This document shows positions 1 through 6,543 of a stretch of DNA of 12,878 nucleotides, piece after piece. Source of the stretch: an uncultured Clostridia bacterium (GTDB lineage: Bacteria; Bacillota; Clostridia; Oscillospirales; Acutalibacteraceae); the NCBI GenBank assembly GCA_937897215.1, contig CALCBQ010000202.1, positions 1 to 12,878 on the forward strand, given 5' to 3'. Under the pieces are notes generated by a model, which was not told the DNA's origin, did not search any database, and worked only from the letters and a program-made list of their open reading frames with translations. How positions within the stretch are numbered: the first letter of the stretch is position 1; each line of letters starts with the position of its first letter. Made by a program: the position numbers and the translations under genes.

Positions 1-7
1 GGGAGGC
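1..7. repeat. possible end fragment of the intergenic hairpin repeat
   Basis: The first seven bases, GGGAGGC, equal the right-hand end of the 54-bp repeat found at 2224-2277 and 4296-4349. The window edge cuts it, so it could be a third copy in the same orientation, again on the 3' side of a minus-strand gene. Seven bases are too few to be sure. Confidence 0.3.
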
Positions 8-36
8 AATATACAATTGCAACGCAGTTCCAACAC

Positions 37-64
37 TTTGCGCTTTGCATTTTGCGCTTTGCAT
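37..64. repeat. perfect 14-bp tandem duplication
   Basis: The 14-mer TTTGCGCTTTGCAT occurs twice head to tail (37-50 and 51-64) without mismatch. It lies just past the 3' end of the RsmF-like gene. No function is evident and no clear terminator hairpin with a T-run is visible here. Confidence 0.8.
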
Positions 65-84
65 TCTATTAGACAAACTCAAAT

Positions 85-1446
85 TTATTTACTTCTCAAT
101 CCCTTAGGATAATGATTCTTTGCTCTTCCGTTTGAAACTTTCACTCCACCAACGGTGCAACCATCAACCATTACTACTGCCCAACCGTTAGGGCAATCTG
201 TGTTAAATTCTTCGCCGTGAAGATATTTTTTGATTTCTTCACTATTGGCTGTAAGTTCGATTTTTCTTTTGAAATCCTTACCCAACGCCATAAAGAATTG
301 ATGGTGTGGCACAACATAATTTTTACGGATTTCACCGATTGTTACACCACAAGCAAACGCCACTCCCCTAGGCACAGGGAATTCAGGTGTAAAATACACA
401 GGGTTGCCGTTATACATTTGCACATTATCTTTTTTATATACTGTAAGGGTGTCATCAAGAAAATCTACGAGAGTTTTGTCGAGTTTTTCTTTGCCAATTG
501 GCACAAAGAAATGCTCTGAATCGATTGACGAGTCCGCATAACGAAGAACTGCTACAAATTGCCCCTCGCCTTTTGTCTTATGAGGGTAACAGCGACGAGT
601 ATAATGCATATTCTCGCATTTGCAACCATCAAACTGTATTCCATCTGCAGTATTCTCACGAACTTTTTCCGTTACAGGCACAAGCTGGAACCCTGAATGA
701 CGCTGTAAAAATGCATCAACGGTCATTTCATTTTCTTCAAGGGAAAAAGTGCAGGTTGAATACACAATATAGCCACCAAGTTTTACGAGTTTTGCAGCAC
801 AATCAAGGATTTCTGCTTGTCTTTCGGCACACATTTTAACATTTTCAGGCGACCATTCATCTATTGCAATTTCTTCTTTACGGAACATTCCTTCCCCTGA
901 GCAAGGAGCGTCAACCATAATCATATTAAAATAGTTTTCAGGGAACATTTTCACAAGCTTTTGTGGATGCATACAGGTTGTAACAACATTTTGAAAACCC
1001 ATTCGTTCCATATTGCCTGTAAGGATTTTACAGCGCGACGGTACTATCTCGTTTGATACAAGCACACCATCTTTACCCAACTTGTTCTTTAACTGACTAC
1101 TCTTGCCACCAGGGGCAGCACACAAATCAAGAACTTTCCAATACTTTTGTATTTCTATACTCTCAACAGGCACCATTGCAGCAGGCTCTTGAATATAAAT
1201 CATACCTGCGTGGTGATATGGGTGATTGCCGATACCATCATAATCAAAATAAAATCCGTTTTCTACATAAGGGATTTTCTCTCCACCAAAGGGATTGATT
1301 TTTTGGAAATCTTCAAGTGAAATTTTATCTGTATTCACACGAAACGCACGAACAGGCGGCTCATCAAAGGACTTTTGAAAATCCTCAAACTCGTCGTCTA
1401 AAAGTGTTTTCATTCTTTTTTCAAATTCTTGTGGCAGTTGTTTCAT
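85..1446 (-). CDS. RsmF/NOL1-NOP2-Sun family 16S rRNA (cytosine-C5) methyltransferase
   Basis: SAM-dependent RNA m5C methyltransferase of the RsmB/RsmF (NOL1/NOP2/Sun) family, 453 aa from ATG 1446. The Rossmann motif I LDLCAAPGGK is at about residues 106-115. Motif IV DAPCSGEG (about 179-186, Cys182) and motif VI STCTF (about 230-234, Cys232) carry the two family cysteines, one the nucleophile and one for product release. A C-terminal region of about 150 residues, ending NHYPKGLRSK, fits the RsmF-type RNA-binding tail. By family the target is probably 16S rRNA around C1400-C1407; the exact base cannot be told from sequence. A GTG at 1455 in the same frame overlaps the rsmE stop, but ATG 1446, one base after the rsmE TAA (1450-1448) and behind GAGTGA, is the better start. 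The tight spacing implies co-transcription with rsmE. Confidence 0.9.
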   Translation of the reverse strand: MKQLPQEFEKRMKTLLDDEFEDFQKSFDEPPVRAFRVNTDKISLEDFQKINPFGGEKIPYVENGFYFDYDGIGNHPYHHAGMIYIQEPAAMVPVESIEIQKYWKVLDLCAAPGGKSSQLKNKLGKDGVLVSNEIVPSRCKILTGNMERMGFQNVVTTCMHPQKLVKMFPENYFNMIMVDAPCSGEGMFRKEEIAIDEWSPENVKMCAERQAEILDCAAKLVKLGGYIVYSTCTFSLEENEMTVDAFLQRHSGFQLVPVTEKVRENTADGIQFDGCKCENMHYTRRCYPHKTKGEGQFVAVLRYADSSIDSEHFFVPIGKEKLDKTLVDFLDDTLTVYKKDNVQMYNGNPVYFTPEFPVPRGVAFACGVTIGEIRKNYVVPHHQFFMALGKDFKRKIELTANSEEIKKYLHGEEFNTDCPNGWAVVMVDGCTVGGVKVSNGRAKNHYPKGLRSK

Positions 1447-1447
1447 T

Positions 1448-2194
1448 TTATTCACTCAAATTCATTTCAGCATAAAGCATACACATTGATACACTTGTAA
1501 TTGCAGCAGTTTCGGTACGTAGAATACGCTTACCCAATGATATTATTTTTCCGTTAATTTCTAATGCTTCTTGGATTTCTTTTTCGTCAAATCCACCCTC
1601 AGGACCGATTAAAATGCCAACACTCATACCACTTTTGATTTCATTAAGGACATTTTTTGTATCTTCCATTCCGTTTTTGCTTTCATAAGGAACTAAAAGC
1701 AAATCAAGGTCTTTTGCTTTTTCCAATGCTTGTTTATATGTAAGAATTTCGCTGATTTCAGGGATTTTATTACATTTGCTCTGCTTTGCTGCACTTTCGG
1801 AAATTGCTTGCCAACGAGTTTGCTTATTCTTCTTTTTCTTTTCCTCGATTTTTACTACGCAACGGCTCATCTCAACGGGAATAATTTCATGAACTCCTAA
1901 CTCAACACATTTTTGAATAATAAGTTCCATTTTATCCCCTTTGGGAAGTCCTTGAAACAGATATATTTTAATTGGCAAACTAGTATCGTTATAATTTTCT
2001 TGGAGAATTTTAACGATTACGGTATCACTTTCAAAACTTTCAATTTCGCAAAGGTTACTTACACCATTTTCACTTACAAGAAAAGTATCGCCAATATTCA
2101 TTCTTAATACATTTTTAATGTGGTTGAAATCAGTACCGTTTATGAAAAAATGGTTATCCTGTTTTTGATTTTCATTTACAAAAAAGTTATGCAT
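1448..2194 (-). CDS. rsmE: 16S rRNA (uracil1498-N3)-methyltransferase RsmE
   Basis: SPOUT-class methyltransferase that makes m3U1498 in 16S rRNA, 248 aa, the usual family length. The N-terminal PUA-like part (FFV..., then HIKNVLRMNIGD at about 25-36) is followed by the knot domain. Visible family motifs are QGLPKGDKME (81-90), RWQAISESAAKQS (127-139), GPEGG (197-201) and LRTETA (225-230); the last two form the trefoil-knot SAM site. ATG 2194 is chosen over the in-frame TTG at 2200 because GAGGA (2208-2204) is 9 nt from the ATG but only 3 nt from the TTG, and MHNFFV is the typical RsmE opening. It is separated from mnmG by a hairpin repeat with a terminator-like end, so its expression may depend on read-through. 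The next gene starts right at its stop. Confidence 0.94.
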   Translation of the reverse strand: MHNFFVNENQKQDNHFFINGTDFNHIKNVLRMNIGDTFLVSENGVSNLCEIESFESDTVIVKILQENYNDTSLPIKIYLFQGLPKGDKMELIIQKCVELGVHEIIPVEMSRCVVKIEEKKKKNKQTRWQAISESAAKQSKCNKIPEISEILTYKQALEKAKDLDLLLVPYESKNGMEDTKNVLNEIKSGMSVGILIGPEGGFDEKEIQEALEINGKIISLGKRILRTETAAITSVSMCMLYAEMNLSE

Positions 2195-2210
2195 AATCAA
2201 TCATCCTCAC

Positions 2211-2244
2211 AAATAAAAACGGCAGAAGAATCCCTCCACCGCCG
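2211..2244 (-). terminator. terminator- or attenuator-like hairpin between mnmG and rsmE
   Basis: Read on the minus strand, CGGCGG (2244-2239) can pair with CTGCCG (2225-2220; six pairs, one G-U), followed directly by TTTTTATTT (2219-2211). The rsmE Shine-Dalgarno (2208-2204) begins a few bases later, so no promoter fits between them. The hairpin overlaps the alternative stems of the 54-bp repeat, so competing folds are possible. The stem has a large loop and is only moderately convincing. Confidence 0.4.
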
Positions 2245-2277
2245 TTGGCGGTCCCCCTCCCTTTGACAAGGGAGGCT
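2224..2277. repeat. 54-bp interspersed hairpin repeat, copy 1
   Basis: Matches 4296-4349 at 51 of 54 positions; all three differences are in one 3-nt loop (GTT here, TAC there). It holds two inverted repeats: ACCGCC/GGCGGT around the variable loop (2238-2252) and CCTCCCTT/AAGGGAGG around TGAC (2256-2275). It lies 3 nt past the mnmG stop codon on the transcribed strand. It looks like a MITE- or REP-like intergenic element; no coding capacity is seen. Confidence 0.85.
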
Positions 2278-2280
2278 AAT

Positions 2281-4152
2281 TTATTTTTTCTCATTTTTTG
2301 AAAGATGAATAAGCAATACTGAAATATCTGATGGAGAAACACCACTTATACGTGATGCTTGTCCTACACTTTCAGGGCGTACCTTTTTAAGCTTTTCCCT
2401 TGCTTCAAGACGAAGCGAATAAACATCATCATAATCAATATCAACAGGAATTTTCTTAACTTCAAGGCGTCGCATTTCGTCAACCTTTGCTTGTTGACGT
2501 TTAATATAGCCCTCATATTTCAAATCAATTTCAACTTGTTCAAAAACATCGGCCGGTAATTCTGGTCGAGTTTTGTCGAATGGTGTAAGACATTCATAAT
2601 CAAGCTGTGGTCGTTTAATAAGCTCTGCAAGGCGAATACCTGTTTTCATTGGGGCTGTTTCACGTGAAACAAGCACTTCATTAATTTCAGGAGAGGGGGC
2701 AATAGTAACACTTTCTACCCTTTCACGCTCTTGTGCTATAAGTTCAAGTTTATTTTTGAACTTTGTGTATCTTTCTTCACTTATAAGTCCGATTTCATAA
2801 CCATAATCTGTAAGACGAATATCTGCATTATCTTGACGAAGTAAAAGTCTGTATTCGCTTCGTGAAGTCATCATTCTGTAAGGGTCTGAACAACCCTTTG
2901 TAACAAGGTCATCAATAAGAGTACCAATATATGAGCTTGCTCGGTCAAGAATAAATGGCTCTTTACTTTGAATTTTGCGAACTGCATTCACGCCTGCAAT
3001 AAGACCTTGGGCAGCAGCTTCTTCATAACCAGATGAGCCGTTAAACTGACCTGCACCGAAAAGCCCGTCAATATCGTTAAATTCAAGAGATGCTTTAAGT
3101 GCCAATGGGTCAACGCAATCGTACTCAATAGCATAAGCCGTTCTCATGACCTCAACATTTTCAAGACCTTTAATGCTACGTAAAAATTTAAGTTGCACAT
3201 CTTCAGGAAGTGACGATGACATACCTTGTAAATACAATTCTTCAGTATCAAGTCCACAAGGTTCAATGAAAAGTTGATGTCTTTCTTTTTCTTCAAAACG
3301 AACAATTTTATCTTCAATACTTGGGCAATATCTTGGACCTACACCCTCAATTTTACCTGAGTAAAGAGGGGAGCGATGAATATTTTCAAGAATAATTCGC
3401 TTTGTTTCTTCGTTTGTGTATGTAATATGGCAAACTTCTTTATTCTCTGGCAAGATTTCAGTTTCATAAGAGAACGGAACAACCTGTTCATCACCCTCTT
3501 GAACTTCTAATTGTGAAAAATCAACACTGCGTCTATTAACTCGCGATGGAGTACCGGTTTTGAATCTGCGAAGTGGAATATTCATTTTATAAAGTGCTTC
3601 TGAAAGACGTGTTGCAGGGAACATTCCGTCAGGACCACTTTCAAAAGAAACATCGCCGATATAAATACGACCGCCAAGGAATGTACCTGTTGCAATAACT
3701 ACTGCTTTTGCAGTATAAATTGCCTCAAGATTTGTTTTAAGATAGAAAACGCCGTCCTTTTTATAAAGGTCAACAATTTCAGCTTGTTTCATATGGAGGT
3801 TTTCTTGTTTTTCAAGAGTATGCTTCATATACTTTGCATAATCACGACGGTCAATCTGTGCGCGTAAAGAATGCACAGCAGGGCCTTTACCACGATTAAG
3901 CATTCTTGTCTGTATGGAATTTTTATCAGCAGCTTTACCCATTTCGCCACCCAGAGCATCAATTTCACGGACAAGATGACCTTTTGATGTTCCACCGATT
4001 GATGGATTACAAGGAAGATTGCCAACCCAGTCCATATTGATTGTAAAAATTATAGTTGATGCACCAAGGCGTGCAGATGCCAACGCCGCTTCAATTCCTG
4101 CATGACCGGCACCAATTACTGCTATATCATATTCTTTTGCAAAATATTCCAT
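2281..4152 (-). CDS. mnmG: tRNA uridine-5-carboxymethylaminomethyl modification enzyme MnmG (GidA)
   Basis: FAD-dependent subunit of the MnmE-MnmG complex, which adds (carboxymethyl)aminomethyl groups at C5 of wobble U34 in certain tRNAs. The 623-aa protein has the dinucleotide-binding motif GAGHAG (residues 14-19) and family blocks PCNPSIGGTSKGH, GTFLGGR, FKTGTPSR, GAGQFNGSSGYEEAAAQG and TSRSEYRLLLRQDNAD, then a helical C-terminus that in homologues binds MnmE and tRNA. Start 4152 gives eight residues before the first Asp of the FAD fold, as in B. subtilis MnmG. ATG 4164 (four residues longer, with GGAGG 9 nt upstream) is a real alternative. A start at 4209 would translate the adjacent hairpin repeat and is rejected. 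mnmE is not next to it, and the gene contains a parS site at 2656-2671. Confidence 0.95.
   Translation of the reverse strand: MEYFAKEYDIAVIGAGHAGIEAALASARLGASTIIFTINMDWVGNLPCNPSIGGTSKGHLVREIDALGGEMGKAADKNSIQTRMLNRGKGPAVHSLRAQIDRRDYAKYMKHTLEKQENLHMKQAEIVDLYKKDGVFYLKTNLEAIYTAKAVVIATGTFLGGRIYIGDVSFESGPDGMFPATRLSEALYKMNIPLRRFKTGTPSRVNRRSVDFSQLEVQEGDEQVVPFSYETEILPENKEVCHITYTNEETKRIILENIHRSPLYSGKIEGVGPRYCPSIEDKIVRFEEKERHQLFIEPCGLDTEELYLQGMSSSLPEDVQLKFLRSIKGLENVEVMRTAYAIEYDCVDPLALKASLEFNDIDGLFGAGQFNGSSGYEEAAAQGLIAGVNAVRKIQSKEPFILDRASSYIGTLIDDLVTKGCSDPYRMMTSRSEYRLLLRQDNADIRLTDYGYEIGLISEERYTKFKNKLELIAQERERVESVTIAPSPEINEVLVSRETAPMKTGIRLAELIKRPQLDYECLTPFDKTRPELPADVFEQVEIDLKYEGYIKRQQAKVDEMRRLEVKKIPVDIDYDDVYSLRLEAREKLKKVRPESVGQASRISGVSPSDISVLLIHLSKNEKK
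2656..2671. promoter_or_regulatory. parS (ParB-binding) site inside mnmG
   Basis: TGTTTCACGTGAAACA is a perfect 16-bp palindrome and fits the bacterial parS consensus TGTTNCACGTGAAACA. It lies in frame within mnmG, where it encodes VSRET in a C-terminal stretch that is not among the most conserved parts of the protein. It is about 5-6 kb from the predicted origin, where chromosomal parS sites cluster. ParB/Spo0J nucleates on such sites, spreads, and loads SMC for origin segregation. No parA or parB gene lies in the window. Confidence 0.9.
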
Positions 4153-4173
4153 AATATATCTCATTCCTTTTTT

Positions 4174-4273
4174 CCTCCCTCTGCGAGGGAGGTGGCAATG
4201 CGTAAGCATTGACGGAAGGAGTTTCTTTTTTACTCCCTCAGTCGCTTCGCGACAGCTCCCTCAAAGAGGGAGC
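4174..4273. repeat. composite hairpin-rich intergenic element upstream of mnmG
   Basis: A run of perfect inverted repeats: CCTCCCTC-TGC-GAGGGAGG (4174-4192), CAATGC-GTAA-GCATTG (4196-4211), GTCGC-TTC-GCGAC (4241-4253) and GCTCCCTC-AAA-GAGGGAGC (4255-4273), plus a looser GGAGT/ACTCC pair (about 4218-4236). The CTCCCT/AGGGAG theme links it to the 54-bp repeats. It has the look of a non-autonomous palindromic element. On the minus strand it provides a GGAGG next to the mnmG start. No gene is seen in the 211 bases between jag and mnmG. Confidence 0.75.
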
Positions 4274-4282
4274 GTAATAAAT

Positions 4283-4311
4283 AAAAAAACAGTGGAGAAG
4301 AATCCCTCCAC
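4283..4311 (-). terminator. Rho-independent terminator-like hairpin after jag
   Basis: On the minus strand GTGGAG (4311-4306) pairs perfectly with CTCCAC (4297-4292) around an 8-nt loop, followed by TG and seven Ts (4289-4283). It lies about 50 nt past the jag stop and uses part of repeat copy 2. It could end the rpmH-rnpA-yidD-yidC-jag transcript. No good promoter is visible between it and mnmG, so partial read-through is likely. Confidence 0.6.
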
Positions 4312-4349
4312 CGCCTACGGCGGTCCCCCTCCCTTTGACAAGGGAGGCT
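4296..4349. repeat. 54-bp interspersed hairpin repeat, copy 2
   Basis: Second copy of the element at 2224-2277, in the same orientation, differing only in the 3-nt loop TAC of the ACCGCC/GGCGGT stem (4310-4324). The second stem CCTCCCTT/AAGGGAGG (4328-4347) is unchanged. It starts 14 nt past the jag stop on the transcribed strand and contributes one arm of the terminator-like hairpin. Confidence 0.85.
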
Positions 4350-4363
4350 TTCCAACCAATCAA

Positions 4364-5320
4364 TTATTCTTCTGTATTTACTGAACGGATTTCTACTTTA
4401 CCGTAGAGTGATGCTCCGTCAATGTCGCTTTTTGGTGCTCTGTCCGGAGAAATTTCTGGTTTATAAACTTCTTTTCTCTCGCGTCTGCCACCATTTCTGT
4501 TATTTCTGCCACGACCACCATTATTTCTTGCTCCTTCAACAGGAGAAATAACAACGCGTCTGTCAAGGTCTGAACCTACTGAATGAGAAGTAGCACCTTC
4601 TACATCCTGAACGGCTGTATGAATAATTCTTCTCTCATAAGGATTCATTGGTTCAAGTGAAATGTTTCTGCCCTGACGAACTGCTCTCATAGCAGTTTTT
4701 CTTGCAAGAATCTGAAGAGTTTCTTCACGTTTTGCACGGTAGTTGCCTACATTAATAGCAACTCTCTTATAACTCTGGTTACCCTTATTTGCCATCATTC
4801 GTGCAAGGTACTGGATAGCATCAAGAGTTTCGCCACGTTTGCCGATAATAATACCGTAATCGTCGCCACAGTCAAGTTCAAAATAAATTTCTTCTTCGTT
4901 TGAAAATTCTTTGATTTCGCACTCGCTCATACCAAGGCCTAAAACAATAGACTTAATATAATCTGCAGTTTCTTTATAAAGATTTGTTTCATTTAAAGGA
5001 AGTTCAGATTCTTTTTCCTTTGGCGCTGCCACAGGAGTTTCTTTCTTTTCTTCTTTTTTATTTTCAACCTTTTTTACAGGTTTTTTATCGTGCTTTTTAT
5101 TATTTTGTTTGTTATGTTTCTTTTCAGGTTTTGGGTCTGCAACTTCTGTTGTAACTTTAACTTTTGCAGGATTACCACCGAAAAGACCGAGGATTTTCTT
5201 TGTAGGTGTCTGAATAACTTCTACATTGAAATCATCAAAGTCGCTAATGCCAAGTTCAAGCATAGCAGCGGCTTTTGCCTCGTCAACCGTATTACCGGTT
5301 CCGATTGCTTCTTTAATCAT
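4364..5320 (-). CDS. jag: Jag/KhpB RNA-binding protein (Jag_N, KH and R3H domains)
   Basis: SpoIIIJ-associated protein (Jag, KhpB), 318 aa. Residues 1-55 form the Jag_N domain (EAIGTGNTVDEA..., ...KKILGLFGGNPAKV). Residues 62-105 are a Lys/Glu/Asn-rich low-complexity linker. The KH domain has GIIIGKRGETLDA (about 156-168). The R3H domain has NPYERRIIH (226-234, with the R-x3-H pattern R230/H234). In other Firmicutes KhpB partners KhpA in RNA binding and links to cell elongation and division. ATG 5320 is chosen because GAGGT (5332-5328) is 7 nt upstream; the in-frame GTG at 5329-5327 overlaps that site. It is longer than B. subtilis Jag (about 208 aa) because of the linker and an Arg/Gly/Asn-rich tail (264-280 and beyond). 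Only 10 nt separate it from the yidC stop. Confidence 0.95.
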   Translation of the reverse strand: MIKEAIGTGNTVDEAKAAAMLELGISDFDDFNVEVIQTPTKKILGLFGGNPAKVKVTTEVADPKPEKKHNKQNNKKHDKKPVKKVENKKEEKKETPVAAPKEKESELPLNETNLYKETADYIKSIVLGLGMSECEIKEFSNEEEIYFELDCGDDYGIIIGKRGETLDAIQYLARMMANKGNQSYKRVAINVGNYRAKREETLQILARKTAMRAVRQGRNISLEPMNPYERRIIHTAVQDVEGATSHSVGSDLDRRVVISPVEGARNNGGRGRNNRNGGRRERKEVYKPEISPDRAPKSDIDGASLYGKVEIRSVNTEE

Positions 5321-5330
5321 TATTTGCACC

Positions 5331-6290
5331 TCAGTTATTGTCGTCTTCGTTCAATGTTTCTGCAACATTTTTGAATATTTTTTCTCTCGCTCTACGATTA
5401 ATTGTTTCATCAACCATTGTTTTTGCAAGCACTTTTTTAGGCGAGAACACCTTGTTCATAATAAGCATCTGAATGAATGAGAACAAGCTTGACATAATAA
5501 TATAAACACCAACGCTTGCAGGGAATAAGAATGAGAAATAAATACTCATTGCAGGAGACATAAGCGACATACAACCCATACTTGGATTATTTGCCATTTC
5601 AGGATTTGTCTTTTTCTGTCTTAACCAAGTGTAAATACCCATCATAAGTGATGTTACACCTGTAAGAATAGGAATAAGCCACAATAAATCCCAACCCATT
5701 TTTGTATCAGGTGTTCTTGAAAGGTCGATACCTAAGAATTGGAAATTATCAATAAACTCATTAATTTTTGTAACTACTTCAGCAGGAACAGCAGACAAAT
5801 CAAGTTCATCAAAATGAGTAATTGCTGTGAGTTCAAGTCTTAATTCAGATTTTTCATAAGTGGTTAATTCAGAAAGTTTCAATACTTCTGCTTTCAAAAT
5901 TTCAATTACATCTTTTGGAATTTTAAGAACATAAGATAAAAGTCTGTAGTTTACTGCAAAAACGCCCATCATAATTGGGAATTGAATAAGAAGACTTGAA
6001 CAACCACCTGTCATTGATGAATATCCTTCTTTTGCATAAAGCTCATTCATAGCTTCATTCATCTTCTGCTGATTGCCGGCATATTTTTCTCTTATTCTTT
6101 TGATTTTTGGTTGCATTCTTTGGGTTTTAACCATACCCTTTTGTTGCTTTATCGAGGACGGGAGTAATATAAGCTTAACGCAAATTGTCATTAGCAACAA
6201 AGATAATACGTAGTTATTACTGATATCATAAAAGAAACCAATTATATAACCAAAGGGTACTGAAAACACATTATAAATAAATTCGTACAT
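5331..6290 (-). CDS. yidC: YidC/Oxa1/SpoIIIJ-family membrane protein insertase
   Basis: Inserts and folds membrane proteins, alone or with SecYEG. 319 aa, start 6290 with GGAGG (6301-6297) 6 nt upstream; an upstream start at 6398 would translate yidD sequence. Hydrophobic segments are near residues 10-20, 27-44, 98-118, 202-222, 246-258 and 260-280. A cytoplasmic helical hairpin (about 46-90, KQQKGMVKTQRMQPKIK...) follows the first full membrane helix. The positive groove residue, Arg in SpoIIIJ and E. coli YidC, appears to be Lys39 here (TICVKLILLP). I see no lipobox signal peptide as in SpoIIIJ. About 60 charged residues (123-184) lie between the second and third core helices, where B. subtilis has a short loop. 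The C-terminus is basic, then acidic. Co-operonic with yidD and jag. Confidence 0.94.
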   Translation of the reverse strand: MYEFIYNVFSVPFGYIIGFFYDISNNYVLSLLLMTICVKLILLPSSIKQQKGMVKTQRMQPKIKRIREKYAGNQQKMNEAMNELYAKEGYSSMTGGCSSLLIQFPIMMGVFAVNYRLLSYVLKIPKDVIEILKAEVLKLSELTTYEKSELRLELTAITHFDELDLSAVPAEVVTKINEFIDNFQFLGIDLSRTPDTKMGWDLLWLIPILTGVTSLMMGIYTWLRQKKTNPEMANNPSMGCMSLMSPAMSIYFSFLFPASVGVYIIMSSLFSFIQMLIMNKVFSPKKVLAKTMVDETINRRAREKIFKNVAETLNEDDNN

Positions 6291-6315
6291 TTTTGTCCTC
6301 CAAATTTTAAGGGAC

Positions 6316-6543
6316 TCATTTTTTTTGTTTTTTCTCGGGAACTGGGTCATACCCACCCGGGAAAAGAATGTTACACCGTAACAGTCTTGACAAAGCAAGC
6401 AAGGAGCCCTTTATGACTCCAAATCTCTCAACTGCCTCTACAGCATATTGAGAGCAGGTAGGGTAAAAACGGCAACGTGCAGGAAAAAGTGGAGAAATTT
6501 TTCTTTGATAAAATCTGATTGCTTTAATTATCAGTTGTTTCAT
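6316..6543 (-). CDS. yidD: membrane protein insertion efficiency factor YidD
   Basis: Small basic membrane-associated protein, 75 aa, of the YidD (DUF37) family, thought to assist YidC-dependent insertion. Signature parts: amphipathic N-terminus with RFYQRKISPLFPARCRFYPTCS (residues 10-31; Cys24 and Cys30), Cys57, and FPGGYDPVP (61-69). The start overlaps the end of rnpA by 20 nt (6524-6543), and AGGAG sits 6 nt upstream inside rnpA, so translation is probably coupled. This rnpA-yidD-yidC order is standard near bacterial origins. Confidence 0.95.
   Translation of the reverse strand: MKQLIIKAIRFYQRKISPLFPARCRFYPTCSQYAVEAVERFGVIKGSLLALSRLLRCNILFPGGYDPVPEKKQKK

Noticed and set aside
498..839. 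Plus-strand open frame opposite the RsmF-like gene
   Set aside because: It lies wholly antisense to a well-supported methyltransferase gene, has no recognisable domain and no good ribosome binding site; the same applies to other antisense frames in the window.
4165..4209. N-terminal extension of MnmG from 4209
   Set aside because: The extra residues (MLTHCHLPRRGRKKG) are translation of the intergenic hairpin repeat, and the FAD-domain start is conserved at 4152.
4174..4349. Riboswitch or T-box upstream of mnmG
   Set aside because: The structure consists of simple perfect hairpins shared with another intergenic site; no T-box, SAM or other known riboswitch core sequence was recognised.
6291..6398. 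Longer yidC frame from 6398
   Set aside because: It overlaps yidD out of frame, and a strong GGAGG sits just before ATG 6290.
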